From: Rhizopus arrhizus
Lineage: Eukaryota > Mucoromycota > Mucoromycetes > Mucorales > Rhizopodaceae
Direction of reading: 5' to 3'
DNA length: 64,000 nt
Assembly: GCA_024220505.1 (NCBI GenBank)
Contig: JAKZZE010000023.1
Coordinates: forward strand, 124,001 to 188,000
Under the pieces are notes generated by a model. The model was not told the DNA's origin and searched no databases. It saw only the letters and a list, made by a program, of their open reading frames with translations. The translations under genes and the position numbers were made by a program. Shown in pieces: positions 24,869 to 37,904 of this stretch (its first letter is position 1; every line of letters begins with the position of its first letter).

Positions 24869-27800
24869 TTATTTGTTTGTTTTTAAAAGAAAGCTTCTGA
24901 TTACATCACTTAATATAGCAAAATTAACAGGTTTTGAAATGTATGTGGAAAACCCACATTCTAAGCATTTATCAGCCACATCACTCATTACATTAGCTGA
25001 TAGTGCAATGATCGGAATTGGCTTTTCATCCTTGCCCAAGTTTTCCTTTTCCCATTCTCTTATCTCACGAGTCGTTTCATAGCCATCTAATAAATGTTAC
25101 ACAACCAAACGTCAATTAAACGTCAAGCTATTTACCTTTTACGGGCATAAATAAATCACATAAAATTAAATTATAATAATTCTTGGGATGCTTCATATAA
25201 AGCTCTATACATTCTCCACCGTGAACAGCGACATCTACACTCAGACCAACTCTTGCCAAGTATCTTGTTAGCACTTTTTGATTCACTAAATTATCTATAC
25301 AAGAGATACGTTAACCAAGTAGACTTTTATATACAACTTAAATTACCTTCCACAAGTAAAACCCTGTATCCTTTGTCACCTACATCAGCTTCCATACGCT
25401 TGAATATTTCCTTTTGTGTCGCAGCTCGTTTAAATGGTGTATCAGGCGTCGATGCTTGGCTCGTTTGAACATTCAAATGTGTATTGTTAGTCTGTGTTGA
25501 ATTGTTAGATGTCCATGACTCATGCTGTTGTCTCAGACCGAAATACCAACGTAATTTGGTTCGTTTTAAAGGCTTGAATACAAATCCACACGTCTTGGGA
25601 AGCACCTCATCCTCTCTACCCTTGGCACTTTCGGTAATCAGTGAGCGCTGCATGGGAGTTGTGACCACGAGCACACTAGCCTGCTGCTGCTGCAGGGATC
25701 CACAGATAGACTTTGTTAAAAGTAAAACATGCTGTTCTGAGGATAAGTTGATCATGATATAATCATAGGGAGGTGCATAAGGATCTACCACCTTTTCGGT
25801 TGCTTCCATTTGACTTGTTGCAGTATCGATCTGAAAATGATTTCCATCGGTTTGTGTCATGAGCCCATTAAGGATCGAATGGACATGTTTCACCATTGAT
25901 TCTCGAGACATCTTCCACTGTGAGACGATAAGAGCACGTAGAGGTGAGTTGCAGGTAGGTGTACGAGGCGGTAAGATAACAACCGAGCTAGGCGAATTCA
26001 CCGGACTGTGGCCGATGGTTGGAATACGCAGGTCAGCAGAGGATGACCTTATAGGCTGTTTAGGAGGTGGAGTCTTGATGATGACCTCTGTTGTTGGTTT
26101 ATTCACAGCTCCAGGATTCCGAACTGGAGGAGGTTTGAGTTGCATCGAGGCTGTCTTGGACATAAGTGCATCTTGTAATATCTCTACAGGACTATTGGTC
26201 GATGCCTCGACCAACTGGCTATGTTTTTTCGAGTGCGCCATTGGGGAAGACATAAATTGATTTTTGTCTTGATCAGATAAAGCTCTATTTACAAATGTCA
26301 CGGGTATATCGTCTTCTTCTCTCTGCTGCTTTAGCATTGCTTCCTTGCTATACCCATGTGTTCTGAAGAAAGGGTCGTGGTTTATCTCATTCTTGGGAGT
26401 ATGTGGTTGAGGTTTGGTAGCATCAGCGGGAATACCAAATTTGACAGTAAAAAAAAATACAGAGCCTTTGCCTTTTTCACTTTTACAACCCATTTTGCCG
26501 CCGTGAAGTTCGATTAGCTGTCTAGAGATGACCAAACCAAGACCACTACCTCCATGTTTACGGGTACTCTATAGAAAAAGGAAGCGATTAGAAGTAATTG
26601 AGTAATAAGGAGTATGGAGCCTACCGAACTGTCTACTTGAGAGAACGGCTTAAACATGATGGATTCATCTGCAGCATCAAATCCAGCACCTGTATCAAAT
26701 ACCTCAAACAGTAAAGTCAATTGAGATGCTTCTTTATCCAGATTTTGCAAGGTGCATTTAGTAAATACTTCTCCTTCAGAGGTAAATTTGATAGCATTCT
26801 AGTATGAATTATTTTAGATACTACAGCAAAATTAAACTAAATCTACTTACACCAATAAGGTTTAACAAGACCTGTCTTAATCTTACTCTGTCACCTAAAA
26901 TAACATCAGGTATATCATCGTCTATCCAAAAACTAAGTTCCAGATCCTTTTGTATGGCCAAAGTAGACATTAGTTCATTCGTGTCCTCAATCGTAGTAAC
27001 CAAGCTAAATGGTTCCCATTCAAGTTTCATCATACCAGCTTCTACTTTACTGAGATCCAAAATATCATTGATGACAACCAAAAGAGATTCAGCCGACTGT
27101 TGTATTGTGTGCACATAGTCTGCTTGCTCTGCAGTCAATTCGGTATCCAGTAAAAAGTTAAGCATACCAGTGATACCAATCAAGGGTGTTCTGATTTCAT
27201 GCGACATGTTGGACAAAAAGCGTGTTTTGCTCTCAGTTGATCTTTGAGCTGCATCATGCGCTTCCTTTAATTTCTTTTCCAATAGCTTATGATCATTAAT
27301 ATCCGTACTATATTACGTATTAATACAGTCAGTTTTTTTTTTTTTTTACTTATTCAAATAACTTTACCAAGTACCGAACCAACGCACATCGCCTGTTTCT
27401 AGTTCATCCACAGATACACATTTAGCTAAAAACCATCGGTATTCACCTGTAGAGCTCAGCAATCTGATTTCAGTTTGCCAAGAGACACCAGCTTTATTCT
27501 GTTGCAATGCAGGTAAATCTGGTAGTTGTAAGTTGGCCCTGTCTTCTGGATGAACACAGGACATGAAACCGAGACCCATTGTTTGATCAAAGGATTTCCC
27601 AGAGTAGCAACACCATTTTCCATTTGTGTAAGTTAAACCAGCGCCTGGAGAAAAAGTGAATACAATCTGAGGAATGGCTTCTGCCAATAGCCTGTACTTT
27701 CTTTCATTGCTTTCAATCTCTATTTGACGCATATTGCTTTCTTTTGCCATTTTTTGGTCATGTGTGTCCGTACTAAAGGTGTGTTGGTGACTGTGTACAC

Positions 27801-30261
27801 AAATAATATATAAATATAAATTACCATGTTCCAAACCAATGAATGATCTTTCCTTTCAAGTCTCTCAAAGGAACAATTCTCCACAAGAAGCAGCGATAGA
27901 CATTATCAAATCTTCTCAGCCTATATTCACCCGCAAACCCGTTCCCTTTTTCAAAAGCTAGTTCCCATGCCTTTTTACATTCAGGCTGGTCATCAGGGTG
28001 CATATGCGATAGCCATTTGGGACCCAAATGGTCTTTTAATGAACATCCTGTGTATTGTAAAATTCGATTATTCACCCAGGTGACTTGACCCGAAGTAGGA
28101 GAGCAAGTACTACAAGGAAGCACGATCGTTATTTTTCTCTTTTTTCTTTCTTGGACAAAACTTACAACACATGAATAGGTATTCCATCAATAATCAAACG
28201 CAGTAAACTTGGTTTGGGTGCAACCAAAAACCGATCCAATGTCTCCTTTTTTAAACCATGGTAATGAAGCCCATCATCTTCGTGACATTTCGCCGAATGT
28301 TTCCTATATCTTTTTGACTTCTTTTTTCTCAGTCTCCGGTTGTGATGTGATTTTTTCTTTGATTCAGTTGCAGATGATGAAAGATAATCTGTGTCAGTTG
28401 CCTTTGACACACTCGATTCGACTTGTTCTTCAGATAATTTTTCCTTTCCCTTGTTTGTGTGGAGATTACAGGTTTTATCGTTGCACATGACGTGTGGTGG
28501 TATAGAAGAAGAGATAGGTAAACCTGTCGTGGGACTCACTGCTCCCCAGCCTTCGATGACCGCAGCAGAGGAAGGCGAGAGCGTCTTGACGCCCGTCATA
28601 CCGTCCTTTGCCAGCTGATGCTCTGTCACGGTTTCGATAGAGCTTCGAGTAAAGTTAGACATGAAATCCAAATGATTGGGTCTTTTTTCCATCGTTGGTG
28701 TTTCGCTTTCTTCTTCTATAACCGAGCTTCTTTCTTCGCCCTCTTCATCTCGTGTAGATGTCGTAGAAGATCGTCTGGTTTGATTGTTTGAATCTGAAAT
28801 TTGCATGTTGGTGTCATTGGAGGAGTATTGTCTATAAAAACGATTTTTTTTCTTTATCTGAAAGCTTTGAAGAGCATTCGTAAAACTAGCGGAGACAAAA
28901 GGCGCAAGTGAAGATATACTTGCTATCAGTACTTGAGGATATGGCACGATAGGAGCCAAAAGGACAAGATGGCAATTGGTGCTGGATGATGCTTTCCATT
29001 GGGTGGATGAATGGCATCGGAAGGGTGAAAGAGAGGAACATGAACGATAGAGTGTACATTGGATATGGGTGGTGGAAATGGAACGGATGACTTGTCATAA
29101 TAAGTTTCTGCTGAATCAGGATTAAAGGCATCATCGTCAATATCAGGGGGAGATTGAAAGAATGGATTGACTTCTGAATCCATAATGGCTGGAGAAGGTG
29201 CAGGCGATTGTGACCAAGGGGAAGGCTGCTGTTGTTCATATTCATCATAATTTTGTATAAATGCACTGCTTGCGATGTTCGCCTCTACTTCTTCTTCCAC
29301 ATCAATACAGCTCGAACCATCCACTAAAATCTCGTCCTTGTGTGACAGACAGGGTGTGGTGATCACTGGTAAATTCCAAGCGGATCTTCTTCTGGGCGTA
29401 TAAGGACTACTGCTTTTTTCTTCAACTTGATCCAATAAAGCCTTTTTAAATAAATCCAAATTACATTCATCACTTCCATACTTTCTTCTAGTAGGTGTAT
29501 TATTGACATTTGAAGAAGATTTTCTACGATATTCTCTAGATAGTACAACAACTGTGTTTCTCTTGAGTATTTTCTGTACACTTGGATTATTAATGAGTGG
29601 TTCAGGTTCAGATTCAAATGGTTGTAATCTTTCAAAACACCAAGGTACGTGATGAGGACCTGTCTCATGAATACGATGACTGTGTAAAAAATAGTCAAAA
29701 TCTCCACCATTTTCTTCCTCACTTGATTGATCTTCACTTGCTGATTCTCGACTGATGGAACCTGTTTTGTTGTAAACTGCTTTCAGGCCCCAAGGACCAG
29801 AATAAGGATCGTTTGAATCTTGAGGAATACTTAAAGCAATTCGAGTAGCATGAAAAGATGTACCTTAAGACGTATTGTAAATAAATATATTATTTTAGTA
29901 TGAATACATTTTTGTTTATTATTACATGCTTATTACTAGAAAAGATATTAACAAGTGCGGTCCACCAAGCATGAATATCTGTCTCTGTTGTTAATTGTAA
30001 TGATGTTTGATATAAATTAGGCGCTTCAAATGAAAGTATTCTATTATTGATTGACATTGGTTTATAAAAAGATTCATTGTGTTGTGGCTGTTGTTGTTGT
30101 TGTTGTAATTTTTGATGTCTTTTTTGTAGCAATTTTTGACCAGAATATAACTGTGCATGATATTTTGATGTGGCAGAATCTTTGCTGTTATAATCGCTGC
30201 TATTGATTTAATATTATTAATGTGTATTTTACTCAATTAATAGTAATAAAAACCTTGACAT
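24869..30261 (-). CDS. hybrid histidine kinase with tandem PAS domains and two receiver-like domains
   Basis: About a dozen exons from ATG 30261 (an 8-nt first exon) to stop 24869, roughly 1,600 residues. Order: a Gln-rich N-terminus with a PH-like end ([15 protein letters not shown]); a conserved-looking segment [14 protein letters not shown]; a long Ser/Pro/acid-rich region; two PAS/PAC units, each ending in WFGTW (about 28120-27830 and 27740-27365); and HisKA with H-box MSHEIRTPL (His near 27200). The ATPase domain follows, with the G boxes DTGAGF and GSGLGL. Next is a receiver-like domain (25960-25560) whose phosphoacceptor position reads NLSS rather than Asp, while FKPLK keeps the lysine. 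The C-terminal receiver is canonical ([26 protein letters not shown]). No transmembrane segment is evident, so it is probably a cytosolic sensor feeding a phosphorelay. Signal and fungal HHK class are not determined. Confidence 0.92.
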
Positions 30262-32292
30262 TGTAAATAAATTTGTCCTTTTTATGTCAAACACTTTATA
30301 AATTAATTAAATATGTCATTTATTTCTTTTTTTTTTAAAAAAAAAGAAAACAATGATAGAAAAGTAGAATAAAAAAAAAGAATAAAAAAAAAGTTGAAGA
30401 AAATAATAGTTGAGTTTCAATATACTTTTGGAGCTACTTTATGCAATGACGTATTTTTTTTTTTGTCTATTAACCCGTAGTTTACTTGAAAAATATGGAT
30501 GCTTGTTTACAAATTGGCATCTTTATTTGGTAGTGGTAAATGAATTATGAAAAAAGAGAAAAAGAAATGGTTGATTTGTTTATTTATTGTTTAAAACATC
30601 CAATGTATATCTTTCTATTTTTTATTTAATACTCTGCTCAATGCGATAGATTTCAAGTTAAGGCTAAAGGAGGAGGAAATATAATTTTCTGATTAACCAA
30701 TTATACATCAAAAATAAAAAATATATAAAGAAAAACGTTAATTAACATGGCCAATGTCAAGACTATGTTTTTATTATTAATTAGTAGCTTTCGAAAACAT
30801 AAAGTTTGGTTGTTGAACTGAGAAGGTTCAAAATTGTGAGGTATTATGTACAGGACGAACGTGTTTCATAAACAGCTTTACAAATATGTTTAAATGAATT
30901 AAAAGAAAATTTCCAATCTCAATATATAAATCATGGGAATGATGGATGTCTAGAAGAGAAGATCAAGTAAATTGATCCTCAATGATCTATAGAGTGTTTT
31001 AACCGGAAGACGATCCTGTTGCTTCTCTGACCATTGATTACAGAATAACCATTTCTGCATAAATTGATTTAACACCAAATTTGGAAAAGCTGAGATTAAT
31101 ATAGAGTCTGATTCTTAAAAGATGCCATTGTTCGAGTTCCACATTTTTGTAAACAAACCAAAACTCGACGACTCAAATACCCCATAGACATCAATTCTAC
31201 TTTAGTCTAATTCCCTTAAAAAATCTATTCTCTGGTTTGCCGAGGTCTCCTTCATACGTCAGACAGTTAGAGATGGGTGAATTCAACAAAATAAATCCTG
31301 AAAAAGAAGTAAAAAATATACAAGTAGTTGGAACTTGTAACTCCAACGATTTATATGCTAACATCTTTTTAGAAATAGAAGCCCAAGCGGCATTATGCAT
31401 AAATAAAATATAATCAGCTAAAGGTATACATAGCAAATCTATTTGAAAGGCTAAGATAATATTGTCAAAGGAAATATTCTATACAGTTAGTAAGCATTTT
31501 CCATTTTTGATTATTAACTAGTACTACGTTTTACAAAGTGATGTTCAAAAAAAAACAACATTATTTTTGTATGCCGAGAAACAAAGGCAAACATTCGGCA
31601 AAGGCTGATATACGTAATGGACAGCTTTTACCTTAATAAGTTTAAATAATAACAAAAGAGTGATAGATGATTGATATCTTTACCTCTTCGACAGACAAGC
31701 CTGTTGAAACGACTATTAGTTACCCAATCAATTACTGGGGATCAGCAAAAAGCATAAATAATAAAGAGTACAATGTAACCAACTACGCTATTGAATAGTT
31801 TATATATGATGATTTGTATATAAGCATCAGATTCTTGCAAGTAACATTGAACAAGGTTTGCATATCATTCATTTTCTACAACAATTAGTGCTTTATCTCC
31901 TCGTTATGCATCTGATTTTTTCCATAAAAGAGATTTAAAAATTGATACCACAGTCTCTGATAAGCGAAATAGGCATCAAGAGAAAACGAAAGAAACAAAA
32001 GGAGAAAAAGAAGATAGGATCGAAATATTACATGTGTAAGTGAGGTAACAAGAATTACGTTTAATAAATCCCACTATTCTCATTATTTTATTACTATTCA
32101 AATGCTGAGTTATTGTCTAGTCAAATTACTGCATAAATAGTTGGACGTTTGAGTCCATTCTTGATATACAATCTTATTAAACTTACCATCTCTCTGCAGT
32201 TTACATCAACTAATAAATGTACCCTTTTGTGTATACAAAACAAAGCATAAAAAAGACATAAAGACAAATAACAAAGGTTAAAAATATTATAA
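30262..32292. other. 2 kb intergenic with a stray promoter-like element
   Basis: No protein gene is recognised. A TATA-like GTATATAAGC near 31817 is followed about 85 bp later by ATG 31906 (a 10-codon frame). A different open segment runs to about 32035 and ends at a GTAAGT donor-like site. It may mark a non-coding transcript. Poly-A/T patches occur at 30330-30400. Confidence 0.35.
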
Positions 32293-34243
32293 TTATTCTT
32301 TTTTACTATCATCTTCATCTTCATCGTCTTTCGATTTTTCTTCCTTTTCCTCTTCTTTTTTAGCTTCCACCAAGGATGAGACTTCTTTTGATTCAACATC
32401 CTGCTGCTGTGATGATGGCTGTTGATTATAATATTGTCCATAATATTGTTGGAACCATTGATTATAAGCATCTTTTTGCTCTTGAGTTTGTGGTTGTCCA
32501 TAATAATGAGCATAATAAGCAGCAGCAGCTTCTGCTACATCATTGGGTTCTGTACCATTTTCTGCTCCCGTTGCCGGAGGAGCTCCTGCTGCTGCTGGTG
32601 GGGCTTGGTATCCTGCATAGTTGTATTGAGCATAGGCTTGGTACTGGTCATAGCCATATTGTGCGTAGTACTGTGAATAATCATATTGTTGAAATTGCTG
32701 CTCGTAAAAACTATATAGGCACGCGTCAAAACACTTAATTAAACATTTCTTTAGTGCATGTACCTTGTATAGCTAGGATCAGAGTATTTTGCAGCATATT
32801 CAGGGTTTGCCTTTTAGAAAGTGTTAGTTAGTGTATGGTTATTATCCTTTACATTCTTACCTCAGCTACTTTTTCTTCTACTAATCTTTTAGCCACAGCC
32901 AATGCTTGTGGTTCGCCTATTAAATCTAAGATAAAATAATCTAGATAGTCTCTCTTCAATTACCTGTAATACAAACATTACGTTCCTCAGCGTTTGGATC
33001 TCCAGTCAAATCAACTTTAACTCGAGCTCCTGATTGTTCTTGGAAGTATCTAATAGTTTCACCTCCTCTCCCAATGATAAGCCCAACTACAGTTGTTGGA
33101 ATAGGCACATAAATACGTTGATCGTTGGGGTTGCCTGGGTGACCAAGTCCGTACTGTGAATAACGAGGTGCAGCCAGCTAAAATAAATGTTAGATTCTTC
33201 TTCATCACTACAGCAAACTTACGTTAGGTGAGCCATAAACAATTTCTTCAATAAGACGCTTTGCATGCTGAACTGCTGCATCATCACCAATAAGCGTGAT
33301 TACTCTTTCGTTATTAACATCATTTGAACTATCGGATGGAAGAAGGATCTTGGCTCTACTTTGTTGTTCGAATTCACGAATCGTTTCACCTCCACGACCA
33401 ATCACTAAACCCACTTTGGGAACAGGTATTCTGATCGTTGCTGTATTATTAGCATTATTATTTCCTTGATAATGATGATAACCACTAGGTGGTGCAGTAC
33501 GACTTGCTTCATTTGCCTTTGCATCGTCTACCATTTGTCGAATCATATCGCGTGCTTTGCTGATTTGGTCTGATTCCCCAACAAGATAAACAACTCTCTC
33601 TGGTCCAGAAGTATCTGAATAACATAATTAGTACCCTTTCTCTAAAAAAACTTTTTTTTCTTACCTTGAGCAAATTGAACCTTTGAAACACCAGATGAAC
33701 GTTCAATCTTTTTCAAATTTTCACCGCCTTTACCAATGAGCAATCCAACCATGTGATTAGGAACACTGTATTCCTCTTGATGACTTGAATTTGTACCATA
33801 ATTAGGCGTTGGTCTTCTCTCTTCTGAGCCTAAGCCATATCGACGTGGCTCATTCGACGTGTCTATACATAAATAGAAAGATGAGCCTTTTTTCTTTTTG
33901 CAAATACAAGTTATAAGTACATGAAGGTCTAGAGGATCCTGTATCATAAGCGTTTCTTTTAATTTCACGGTCATTTTGTTGACTGGATGTTGAAGAACTG
34001 TCTTCATATCCGCGTTTAGTACCTATTTTGAATGATTATTTGTTTGTCTTTTTTTTGTTTTTGTTTTTTTTTTTCATTAAACTAATTACCAGAGGACGAT
34101 TGTTCTGTCACTGGTGTTGAAGTTTGTTTTAATTTCTCTGCAATAGCCTTTGCTCTAGAAAGGGCATCACTGAAATTAACTGAAGAACCTTTATCGGTAA
34201 GAGAAGGTGGTGGTGGAACAGCTGAATAGTCTTTGTCTTCCAT
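32293..34243 (-). CDS. triple KH-domain RNA-binding protein (FUBP/KSRP-like)
   Basis: A multi-exon gene from ATG 34243 (EDKDYSAVPPPPSL) to stop 32293. Three KH domains are seen in order: VPNHMVGLLIGKGGENLKKI, IPVPKVGLVIGRGGETIREF and IPTTVVGLIIGRGGETIRYF, each with an intact GxGG loop. The C-terminal 150 residues are rich in Tyr, Gln and Ala (QYDYSQYYAQYGYDQYQ) and end with an acidic Glu/Lys/Asp tail. This matches far-upstream-element/KH-splicing-type proteins that bind single-stranded RNA or DNA; the Tyr/Gln tail is prion-like and may drive condensation (inference). The first intron contains T-rich runs. It is divergent from the methyltransferase gene across 111 bp. Confidence 0.88.
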
Positions 34244-34354
34244 TGAAGAAAAAATTTGTATAGCAAAAAGAAAGCAGGAAGGACTTTTTTTCAAAAAAAA
34301 AAAAAAAAAAAAAAAAAAAATAAGCGTAGACGGTGTGACTTTATCTTTTTTCAA
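34244..34354. promoter_or_regulatory. 111-bp divergent promoter with A28 tract
   Basis: The only space between the KH gene and the methyltransferase gene, transcribed in opposite directions. It is dominated by an A run at 34293-34320, a nucleosome-excluding element. No TATA box is seen. Confidence 0.5.
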
Positions 34355-35342
34355 ATGAATCAAACAAAGTGGATTCAAAGACTTATAGTTGCTTGCGATG
34401 GAGATTTTAATCATGCAAAGAAGCAATTGCAGTGGCTAAAGGAAAAAGTAATTGCTGACAGCCGTGGAAATAAAAAATCATGGAGAGACTCTAATTTAAC
34501 AGAACAAGAAAAGGAACATTTAAATACTTTGATCGATCAACGTGTGCTTCAACATAAACCTTTACAATATATTCTTGGTAAAAATCCAAGACTTTTTATA
34601 CAATCTTTTTACCAATAAATTCTTTTAGGGACTCAACCGTTTTGTGAATTGGACATTGTAACAAAGCCACCGACACTGATTCCAAGGTATTCTATACAAT
34701 GACAGAAAAATACGGAGAAAATAACAAGGATACTTTAGGTGGGAGACGGAAGAGTGGACAGATAGATTGATTAAATTACTATACCCATACCTTACTGCTC
34801 AAAATGAAAAAAAGATGCGAATACTCGATATTTGTACAGGGACAGGCTGTATAGCGCTTGCTCTTTCCAGTCAACTGCCAAAAGGCTCCGTAGAAATCAT
34901 TGGACTCGATATATCCAGTAGAGCTATCGAACTTGCTAACCACAACCTAATTGTACATAAGCATAGACTAAAGAACCCAGTACAATTCCAACAAGGAGAT
35001 ATATTTGACAATATACCTCTTTCTTTGCCATTTCACTTAGTTGTTTCTAACCCGCCTTATGTGACGCATGATGAATACAAGAGCTTGGATCCCGATGTTA
35101 AAAATTGGGAAGATCCTAGAGCATTAGTTGCTGACAATCAAGGTACTTGCGTACATAGACGTATTATAGATGTCGCAAAACACAATAAACCATTTGCAAG
35201 CGGTTTACCAAGAATTGTGATGGAAATGGGTGGTACACATCAAATTGATTTACTATCAAGGGCATTAGACAAAAATGGATACTTGGATATTCAGGTATGG
35301 AAAGACCTTGCGGAAAAAGATAGAGTTATCATTGCAAAGTAA
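34355..35342 (+). CDS. MTQ1: HemK/PrmC-type release factor glutamine methyltransferase (mitochondrial Mtq1-like)
   Basis: Three exons (34355-34577, 34629-34686, 34739-35342) give 294 residues. The N-terminal helical domain ends in QYILGTQPFCELDI, a family signature. The SAM-binding fold shows ILDICTGTGCIALALS (motif I) and EIIGLDISSRAIELA (motif II). The catalytic NPPY is in HLVVSNPPYVTHDE, the segment that positions glutamine for N5-methylation. Family members methylate the GGQ glutamine of translation release factors; the basic, short N-terminus and the organism suggest the mitochondrial enzyme rather than Mtq2. GEPYE-type substitutions are not seen. Confidence 0.9.
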
Positions 35343-35663
35343 AGTATTTGAGTCGTATGATTCTTTTGCTACAAGTGGCGTGTTGCTTCCATTAAAGGTA
35401 TAGATCAGCCCCTATTCAATGACGTGTTATCTGTAAATAAAGAATATAGAGTTGAATTATTGTAACAAACAAAAAAGAAGCATTTTCATTCGCTTATTGA
35501 AAAATCAAAAGACTTGTGTTAATAAAGATGTCAGGGTTCACACCGGCTTTTTCCGTATTGTACGCTTTATGCATTATGAACTAAAGTTCGTATTACAAGA
35601 TTTATTCTTTATAAAAATGTAGCATTTTTCTTTCATTTCGTTTAATTTTTAATTTTAAAACAA
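35343..35663. other. 321-bp intergenic, nothing recognised
   Basis: AT-rich region between two same-strand genes. The right end (about 35600-35663) is T-rich and presumably the promoter of the next small gene. Confidence 0.4.
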
Positions 35664-36021
35664 ATGGTTCATCAAATCACACCAAAGGGCTCACTCTATT
35701 GGTATTTACAATGTTGTCTCTCTGTCTTTTTTATTTATTAAAGACAATATTGTTTATTAGGGCTGTACCAGCAACAATGGTCGCTGCCACTACGTACACA
35801 TTTATGAGACTTAAAGCAGCATCTATTGTTTCAGTATCTAATCCATTAACTTATATTCCTTCGGGTGAACCTACTTTTGATTCAGCTAATTTAGATCGTA
35901 TTCGTGATGACTGGAAACATCGCAATCATGGTATTGGATTAAGAGACGTTAGGTAAACTATGATGTTTGATAATATGGATTAAACTGACTTGATTGTAGT
36001 CGAAGTGGTGGCGGCGTCTGA
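35664..36021 (+). CDS. small predicted membrane protein, function unknown
   Basis: Three exons (35664-35701, 35761-35952, 36000-36021) join in phase to 83 residues. MVHQITPKGSLYWAVP is followed by a hydrophobic segment (ATMVAATTYTFMRLKAASIV), then a soluble part (NLDRIRDDWKHRNHGIGLRD) and a glycine-rich end SRSGGGV. The two introns are 59 and 47 bp; only splicing both gives a consistent frame. The layout (short N-terminus, one helix, conserved-looking tail) resembles small mitochondrial inner-membrane proteins, but I do not recognise the family with confidence. Confidence 0.65.
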
Positions 36022-37904
36022 TAAGCAAGCTAGGCTATGCCCTTTAATTATAATAACATCTGTATATTTCCTTATTATTTTTCATGTAAACATTCATCAC
36101 TCTTTAATCATAGCTAAAAAAAATAAAATAAAAAAAGAGGATTACAGAGCATGATGGTTTCTCACGTTATTAGAGAAAATGTCAGCTCAGGGGTAAAAAA
36201 AACATTGAAAAAAACTGGTGCATTAAATACATGTGAAAGGGATTATTCTCAGCATAATTATCGTACGATCTTAATTTGTTCAATTTGTGGTTCCCATATA
36301 TAAGTCCTGTGTTGCTACTTAACAGATTTGTAGTTTTGCACTTAACAAAAATAATAGAGTTACAAGCGATAATTTTTTATATGCATTGAGGGAAACAAAG
36401 AAAGCAATATGTTATTTGTTAAATGCCTATTTTATCATAAAAATAAGCTAATTTCGTTTATGATGCCATGAAAAAAAAAGAAAGAAACTAGAAATGATAC
36501 AAGACCATAGATATATCTATTCTGTAAAGATGGGGCGAATTTCACCATCTCTTTTGAAGACAAATCCGGTCTAGTTGCACAGAGCTCAACTGATGTCTAC
36601 AACCTACCTTCTCCTCTTTGCCTCTTCATTTTCTTATTTCCTTTTTTCATAATTGATTTTAAAAAATATTTCTTGATTCTCTTAAGCTCCTTTTAATCTA
36701 ATACGGGCGATTAGGATGTATCGAAGACACTGCGCACACATTAAATTCCTTTAATTATAAATAAAGTTTGTAATTATAATCATAACGACTATCATTTTGA
36801 GCATCCATGTAAGCTAGAATCTTATATGGAAATTGGCAAAGTCAAATCATCATCAAAAAAGAAAAAAAAAAAAAAAAAAAAAAAAAAAAACGAACAAGCG
36901 AACAAAGCCTTGAAGTAACTTCTTACATTACAAAACTATAAAAAACTTAAAAATATGAGATATACTTTAAGGGTTTCTATTAATGATTGCGAAACCGTTC
37001 CTGAAAAGCATATTTCTTTCAGTAAAAGTGGTTAGTGAACATGCCAATAAACAGGACGTTCGCTAAGTACTTTCTAGTACAAAGTACCGGCAAAAGAAAG
37101 CAAGAAAGCTGATATTATGAAAGCCTAAAGATCTATGACTAGTCTGTACTTTCCTAATAACTATTAGTTGAACCTATAAATCCAACTAAAGCTTGTATAG
37201 ATCATTCTCGTCACTTGATAGAAACTAAGTTTACAATAATTGTTGAGAAGATATAAGTTTGTTGATCTTGCTAAGTATGTTTCTTTACAGTTTATATCAG
37301 CATGAATTCGATGCATCACAACTTGGGAAGTGTTACATCTTATTTGCAATAAATAGAATGTTTTATTTATTTAATGAAAGCCCTATCAAGCAAGTTATGT
37401 GCAATAAAATAAAACTGCACTGTAAACAACTTTATTTTGCTTTACTTCATTATTATCATGATCAAGATTGCACTGATTATACATGCTGTATCAATGCCTC
37501 ATGATAGAATAACATCATACAAATAGAAGGTCTACATTAAGAATACTTAGATGCAGGTCTTGTTGTGTCTGATACTTGCAAGGGTTCTAGTATGACTACA
37601 GCATTCAATAATATATTTATAGAGTGCTCATCATATCAATGTTAGCACAAGAGGGAGCTCGCTATCAAGAATAACAAATAAACAAGAAGATAAAGTATTT
37701 CTCCATTCTTTAATAATATATAATCAGATGTTGTGAAGATCAAAGACATTTATTCTTCTTCTGACTGACATGATCTTTAAACTATAGCTTTAGATGTTAT
37801 GTTCAGCATACCTTCTTTTTATAAACTCCGTTTCTCAAAAAGGAAAACATTTTTTGCATTGTTACCTGTATGCAAAGCAATAAGATCATATAAAGTGACC
37901 AAGA
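36022..37904. other. 1.9 kb intergenic, nothing recognised
   Basis: Contains a 29-A run at 36862-36890 and, near its right end, TATA-like elements (TATAAAC near 37819, ATATAAAG near 37889) that probably serve the next gene. No RNA gene or coding frame is supported. Confidence 0.45.

Noticed and set aside
31197..31436. 79-codon minus-strand frame
   Set aside because: No family, no neighbouring exon, no promoter; length is within chance for AT-rich DNA.
37259..37504. 81-codon plus-strand frame
   Set aside because: Tyr/Phe/Ile/Lys composition typical of random AT-rich DNA and no supporting splice or start signals.
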